From positions 1 through 9,108 of the forward strand of contig JAEUMC010000802.1 of the NCBI GenBank assembly GCA_016793415.1: DNA of 9,108 nt, given 5' to 3'. This DNA comes from Devosia sp. GTDB lineage: Bacteria; Pseudomonadota; Alphaproteobacteria; Rhizobiales; Devosiaceae. Positions 5,909 through 9,108 of the stretch are shown here, piece after piece; the first letter of the stretch is position 1, and each line of letters starts with the position of its first letter. The translations under genes and the position numbers were made by a program. Under the pieces are notes generated by a model, which saw only the letters and a list, made by a program, of their open reading frames with translations, was not told the DNA's origin and made no database searches.

Positions 5909-7570
5909 GTGCTTTCGCAGAAGCATTTTTCCCATTCGCGCGCGCTGTTTTCGCGCTTGCTCGCGGCCATCGCGCTGACCTTGGCGCTGCTGGTGCCGAT
6001 GATCTCGGCAGCCGAGGCCGCCACCGTGCCACGCAAGTTCGCGGGCATCGTGGTCGACGCCAAATCCGGCAAGATCCTCTACGAAAGCTCGGCCAACGCC
6101 GCGCGCTACCCCGCCTCAGTCACCAAGGTGATGACCCTCTATGTCCTGTTCCAGGAACTGGAGGCCGGTAACATTACCTTGAACACCAAGTTCACGGTGT
6201 CGAAATACGCCGCCCAGGCGGTGCCGACCAAGCTCGGGCTGAAGGCCGGTTCGACCATCACGGTCGAGAATGCCATCAAGGCCATCGTCACCATCTCAGC
6301 CAACGACATCGCCCGGGTGATCGCCGAGAACATCTCCGGCTCCGAAAGCGCCTTCGCCAAGCGGATGACCGCGACCGCCAAGGCGCTGGGCATGTCGAAC
6401 ACCACCTACCGCAACGCCTCGGGCCTGCCTGACAAGGGCCAGGTCACCACCGTTGCCGACCAGGCCATTCTCGGTATCGCCGTCTACCAGCACTTCCCGA
6501 ACTATTACGAGTACTTCCAGACCCGGAGCTTCTCGTACGGCAAGCGCACCTACGGGAACCACAACCGCCTGCTCGGCTCGAACGGCGTCGATGGCATCAA
6601 GACCGGCTACACCAATGCATCGGGCTTTAACCTGCTGACCGCGGCGCGCGCCGACGGCCATCACATCGTCGTCGCCGGTTTCGGCTTCGACTCGAGCGGT
6701 GCGCGCGACGCCAAGGTGCGCGAGCTGGTCAAGAAATACCTGCCCAAGAGCCGCAGCGGCGGCTATCTCGACGTCGCCATGATCCCGCAGCCGGGCCGCA
6801 AGGGCGCCACCGTCATGGTCGCTTCCACCGATCCGGTGCCGGTGATGCCGGCCCCCTACCCGTCCTTCCGCATCGGCGGCGGCACGGTCTCGGTCACTGC
6901 CAAGCTGCAGCCGACCGAAGCCACGCAGCAGGCCGACGAAGTCGTCGTGGCCTCGATCGACGATGCGGCGCCGCTGCCGGAAGCGCGTCCGGCTGACCTC
7001 GGCTTCGATGAAGCCGTGCAGGCCGCCAATACGCTCGCCAGCCGCCCCACCATCGCCAGCATCGCCCCGCGCGAAGAGCGGCCGCTCGACGTGATCGGCG
7101 CCTGGCTCAGCGATACCTTCTCGCTCGGTGCTGCCCCCGCCCCACTCGGCCAGACCGCGCCGTCCGCTCCGCTGCTGCCGCCGGTCGGCATCGGCGAAGA
7201 AGGCCAGCCGATCGACCTGATGACCTCGGGCGGCATCGGCGACACCGCGCCCGATATCATCGAAGACCAGCCGGCCCCGGCACCGCTCGCCGCCACTCAG
7301 GTGGCCGAGGTGCCGCAGGAAGTCAGCGGCGGCTGGATCGTCCAGATCGGCGCTGCGCCGACCGAGGGTGGCGCCGCCTCCCTGATCAGCGACGCTTCGT
7401 CCAAGGTCGGGAACCTTGGTGCAGCCCGCTCCTATGTCGAGCGGTTCGAGAAGAACGGGCAAGTGTTCTTCCGGGCCCGTTTCGGCGGTTTCAACGGTCG
7501 TGAGGATGCGACCGGCGTGTGCAACGAGCTGAAGAAAGCCAAGATGAGCTGCCTCGCGATGCAGTCCTAA
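5909..7570 (+). CDS. D-alanyl-D-alanine carboxypeptidase (peptidase S11, PBP5/6 type) with C-terminal SPOR domain
   Basis: This exported enzyme trims the terminal D-Ala from peptidoglycan pentapeptides in the periplasm. With the GTG start it has 553 residues. A signal peptide covers about 1-37: a basic LFSR, a hydrophobic LLAAIALTLALLVPM core and a likely cleavage near AEA-A. The S11 catalytic motifs are all present: SVTK (70-73, nucleophile Ser70), SAN (130-132) and KTG (231-233) within GIKTGYTNASGFNL. After about residue 280 comes a 180-190 residue linker rich in Pro, Ala, Asp and Glu. A SPOR domain (about 474-553) starts at GGWIVQIGA. SPOR domains bind glycan strands stripped of stem peptides at division septa. 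The usual C-terminal amphipathic membrane anchor of PBP5 is absent, so SPOR binding may replace it for localisation. The gene is divergent from clpS. A small gene follows after 61 bases with no visible terminator. A TTG at 5897 is the alternative start. The dacA/dacF name is plausible but not assigned. Confidence 0.93.
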   Translation: MLSQKHFSHSRALFSRLLAAIALTLALLVPMISAAEAATVPRKFAGIVVDAKSGKILYESSANAARYPASVTKVMTLYVLFQELEAGNITLNTKFTVSKYAAQAVPTKLGLKAGSTITVENAIKAIVTISANDIARVIAENISGSESAFAKRMTATAKALGMSNTTYRNASGLPDKGQVTTVADQAILGIAVYQHFPNYYEYFQTRSFSYGKRTYGNHNRLLGSNGVDGIKTGYTNASGFNLLTAARADGHHIVVAGFGFDSSGARDAKVRELVKKYLPKSRSGGYLDVAMIPQPGRKGATVMVASTDPVPVMPAPYPSFRIGGGTVSVTAKLQPTEATQQADEVVVASIDDAAPLPEARPADLGFDEAVQAANTLASRPTIASIAPREERPLDVIGAWLSDTFSLGAAPAPLGQTAPSAPLLPPVGIGEEGQPIDLMTSGGIGDTAPDIIEDQPAPAPLAATQVAEVPQEVSGGWIVQIGAAPTEGGAASLISDASSKVGNLGAARSYVERFEKNGQVFFRARFGGFNGREDATGVCNELKKAKMSCLAMQS

Positions 7571-7631
7571 GGATCGCGAAAAGCAGCCGCCTCAGGGAAG
7601 CGAATTTGTGGCCTGTGTTGGAGTAGCCCAA

Positions 7632-7910
7632 ATGAGCGATACGTCTAGCCTCACCGAACTCGCCCGATTTGTCGGGCAGTCGGCTCTCGCGTCCGAAGAT
7701 GCCGTTGTCCGCAGGCAGGCGGTCAACGCCATGGTGACGCGGTTCAACCCCGGCCTGAAACGCCGTGGCGTCGGCGATCTGCTCGGCGTGGTGATGGCGC
7801 TCAGCGCCCGCACCCGCCGCATGCTGATGCCGCATGTCGAGATCGAACTGGATGTGTTCGCGCCGGCCGGGGGCCGCGCCGTGACCGTCACCCTGCCCCG
7901 CCGATCCTGA
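7632..7910 (+). CDS. Hypothetical protein, 92 residues
   Basis: I do not recognise this protein. The ATG at 7632 is supported by GGAG at 7620-7623, 8 bases upstream; an in-frame GTG at 7608 would add 8 residues but lacks such a site. The product has no signal peptide, no obvious transmembrane helix and no Cys. The first two thirds look helical: ELARFVGQSALAS (about 9-21), then a segment with VVRRQAVNAM. A basic turn GLKRRGVGD leads to LLGVVMALSARTRR. The last part, PHVEIELDVF followed by VTVTLPRR, resembles two beta strands. Codon usage is GC-rich like its neighbours. It lies 61 bases after the carboxypeptidase gene with no terminator between, so co-transcription is likely. It converges on mipZ with 2 bases between stop codons. 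A real gene is likely because of the ribosome binding site and the tight fit between neighbours. Confidence 0.7.
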   Translation: MSDTSSLTELARFVGQSALASEDAVVRRQAVNAMVTRFNPGLKRRGVGDLLGVVMALSARTRRMLMPHVEIELDVFAPAGGRAVTVTLPRRS

Positions 7911-7912
7911 GC

Positions 7913-8815
7913 CTACTCGCCGGCCATATGCTCGAACTTGGCCGGCTCGCCGGCACTGGCGGCCAGGGCCTTCTCCCCCTCGATGCGGGCCTTGGCCCGC
8001 TCGCTCACCGGCAGCTTCAGCGCCTCCACCAGGGCCCGGTATTCCTGCCGGGCACTGAGGTGGGACATCGAGGGCAAGCCGCCGAGCATTTCGGCGTCGA
8101 GCGGATCGAACACCGTCATCCCGGTTGGGAACAGCGAACGGAAGATGACGCGCTCGGCAATCCCTTCAGCCACCCGGCAGCCCAGCCGCACCGCGATCTT
8201 TTCGATGGCGCCCTGCACGATCTTGGTCGAGCGGGACGGCAGCATCGAGATGCGGTTGCGCACGATCACCCAGTCGATGGTGCGCCCGTCGATCGACAGG
8301 CGCTCGGTCCGGGCGCGCTGCACCAGGCGCGCATAGTGGCTCATCTCGCGCGGGTCGCCGGTCACCGGATCGACATGCGCCATGACGTCGAGATCGATGA
8401 TCGAGTCGTTGAGCGGGGTGATCAGCGTATCGGCCAGCGAGTGCGCCAGCCGGGTCAGGTGGGTATCGAAACCCGGCGTATCGACGATGAGAAAATCGGC
8501 GTCGCCCTCTACCTCGATGATCGCCTGCCGGAACAGGTCGAACTCGACGCGCTGGTTCTCCTTGACCGAATCCGACTTCGACAACGGCAGGTGGAAATGG
8601 GTGGCGTGCGGCAGCTTCAGATCGTGCGCCTGAGCCCAGTTGCGGCGGTTGCGCACATAGTGGGTGAGGGTCTGCTGGCGGCTGTCGACATCGATCGAGG
8701 CGACGCGAAAGCCTTGATACATCAGGAAAACGGCAAGATGAAACGCCGTGGTCGACTTGCCGGAGCCGCCCTTCTCATTGCCGACGACAATGACGTGCGT
8801 GCCTGTCCTGCCCAT
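7913..8815 (-). CDS. mipZ: MipZ, ParA/MinD-type division-plane positioning ATPase
   Basis: MipZ forms a bipolar gradient by interacting with ParB and DNA and inhibits FtsZ polymerisation, placing the division ring at midcell. The 300-residue protein opens with HVIVVGNEKGGSGKST, the deviant Walker A of the ParA/MinD superfamily (KGGSGKST at 15-22, signature Lys15). It has IDVDSRQQT (41-49), whose Asp44 matches Caulobacter Asp42 by my alignment, and a Walker B FLIVDTPG (108-115). NDSIIDLDVMAHVDPVT (136-152), DWVIVRNR (181-188) and ERVIFRSLFPTGMTV (221-235) match MipZ specifically, not ParA or MinD. It is about 30 residues longer than Caulobacter MipZ (271), mainly an Ala/Lys/Glu-rich C-terminal tail. 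A GGGGAG lies just upstream of the ATG. No parB, parA or minC/minE gene is nearby, as expected since mipZ usually lies apart from the par locus. A GATTC site lies 46 bases upstream of the start codon. Confidence 0.93.
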   Translation of the reverse strand: MGRTGTHVIVVGNEKGGSGKSTTAFHLAVFLMYQGFRVASIDVDSRQQTLTHYVRNRRNWAQAHDLKLPHATHFHLPLSKSDSVKENQRVEFDLFRQAIIEVEGDADFLIVDTPGFDTHLTRLAHSLADTLITPLNDSIIDLDVMAHVDPVTGDPREMSHYARLVQRARTERLSIDGRTIDWVIVRNRISMLPSRSTKIVQGAIEKIAVRLGCRVAEGIAERVIFRSLFPTGMTVFDPLDAEMLGGLPSMSHLSARQEYRALVEALKLPVSERAKARIEGEKALAASAGEPAKFEHMAGE

Positions 8816-8860
8816 CAGTCTCCCCTGTCGCTCCAGTAGCCCGAAGCGACGCGATTTCGG

Positions 8861-8865
8861 GATTC
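8861..8865. promoter_or_regulatory. GANTC (CcrM methylation) site upstream of mipZ
   Basis: GATTC on the plus strand (GAATC on the minus strand) lies in the 144-base gap between the DUF4180 gene and mipZ, 46 bases before the mipZ ATG. CcrM methylates GANTC in Alphaproteobacteria, and GcrA activates promoters with methylated GANTC. In Caulobacter, mipZ transcription depends on CcrM methylation. A regulatory role here is inferred from position and precedent; no clear -35/-10 pair is visible around it. Confidence 0.4.
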
Positions 8866-8895
8866 GGTATTTGTTCGCCCGGCGGAACTATTGAT

Positions 8896-8926
8896 GAGAC
8901 ACCCACCCCGTTCAAGGGGGTGTTTC
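8896..8926. terminator. Possible hairpin terminator between the DUF4180 gene and mipZ
   Basis: On the plus strand GAGACACCC-A-CC (8896-8907) pairs with GGGGGTGTTTC (8916-8926), with one bulged A, one G-T wobble and an 8-base loop. It lies 34 bases after the stop of the minus-strand DUF4180 gene, where a terminator would be expected. No T-tract follows on the minus strand, so it may be only a transcript-end stabilising stem or a Rho-assisted terminator. Confidence 0.4.
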
Positions 8927-8959
8927 AGCATCCGATGATGACAGGCACGCAACGTCACC

Positions 8960-9108
8960 CTAAAGCCGCGCTTCCAGCGCCACCAGGTCAGCGAGGAACA
9001 TTACCTGCCCGCGCCGGTTGCTCTCGTAGATGAAATCGCGCAGCGACGGGCTCTCGGCGGTGAAGCGCGAGATGTCGCCAAGGATGGCGACACGGAACCC
9101 ATATTGCT
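8960..9108 (-). CDS. DUF4180 domain-containing protein, C-terminal part (5' end outside window)
   Basis: Read on the minus strand from the window edge, an open frame of 48 residues runs to a TAG at 8962-8960. The peptide begins QYGFRVAILGDISRFTAESP and continues with SLRDFIYESNRRGQVMFLAD. The pattern 'yrvAIlGDfSry...SLrDFIYESNrg.qv.Fv' is the C-terminal signature of DUF4180 proteins as I remember them. These are short (about 115-120 residue) proteins of unknown function found across bacteria, sometimes annotated near or with transcriptional regulators. About 70 residues are likely missing beyond the window. It lies upstream of mipZ on the same strand, 144 bases away, with a possible hairpin between, so it is probably a separate transcription unit. 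Confidence 0.75.
   Translation of the reverse strand, partial: QYGFRVAILGDISRFTAESPSLRDFIYESNRRGQVMFLADLVALEARL

Noticed and set aside
6296..7462. A 388-codon minus-strand open frame inside the carboxypeptidase gene
   Set aside because: It is antisense to conserved catalytic and SPOR domains, with low-complexity composition.
7928..8839. A 303-codon plus-strand open frame opposite mipZ
   Set aside because: It is antisense to a well-conserved MipZ protein and has no domain of its own.

Overview
The window is about 9.1 kb of GC-rich bacterial chromosome from an alphaproteobacterium, most likely of the order Hyphomicrobiales (Rhizobiales). A Devosia-like genome is my best guess, but this is inferred from memory of the protein families. 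The supporting evidence is a MipZ-type division-site ATPase (almost exclusive to Alphaproteobacteria), a clpS-clpA pair with alphaproteobacterial sequence character, a D-alanyl-D-alanine carboxypeptidase ending in a SPOR domain, and a short alphaproteobacterial-style XRE regulator. No phage genes, insertion sequences, CRISPR arrays, tRNAs or rRNAs are visible. This looks like ordinary core chromosome, not an accessory island.

Left part (1-2763). The 3' end of a small XRE-family regulator (+) is followed by a complete SulP-family anion transporter with a C-terminal STAS domain (+). A short-chain dehydrogenase/reductase (SDR) gene (-) converges on it with only 4 bases between the stop codons. 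The SDR is unusual: the catalytic Tyr of YxxxK is Phe, and the catalytic Asn of the helix-4 motif appears to be Thr.

Middle part (2764-5908). A strong intrinsic terminator (-) separates the SDR gene from clpA (-). Upstream of clpA lies clpS (-), 10 bases away, with the clpA ribosome binding site overlapping the clpS stop codon. ClpS is the N-degron adaptor that delivers substrates to the ClpA unfoldase and so to ClpP. A divergent intergenic region of roughly 225-340 bases, depending on the clpS start, separates clpS from the next gene.

Right part (5909-9108). A secreted D-Ala-D-Ala carboxypeptidase (peptidase S11) with a long Pro/Ala-rich linker and a SPOR domain (+) is followed by an unrecognised 92-residue protein (+). 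That gene converges, with a 2-base gap, on mipZ (-). Upstream of mipZ is the 3' end of a DUF4180 gene (-) cut by the window edge. The carboxypeptidase and MipZ both relate to cell division or envelope remodelling. The only GANTC (CcrM methylation) site I found in a non-coding gap lies just upstream of mipZ, which fits the known methylation control of mipZ in Caulobacter. I see no clearly novel multi-gene system. The items most worth a second look are the SDR with altered catalytic residues, the GANTC site before mipZ and the orphan 92-residue protein.
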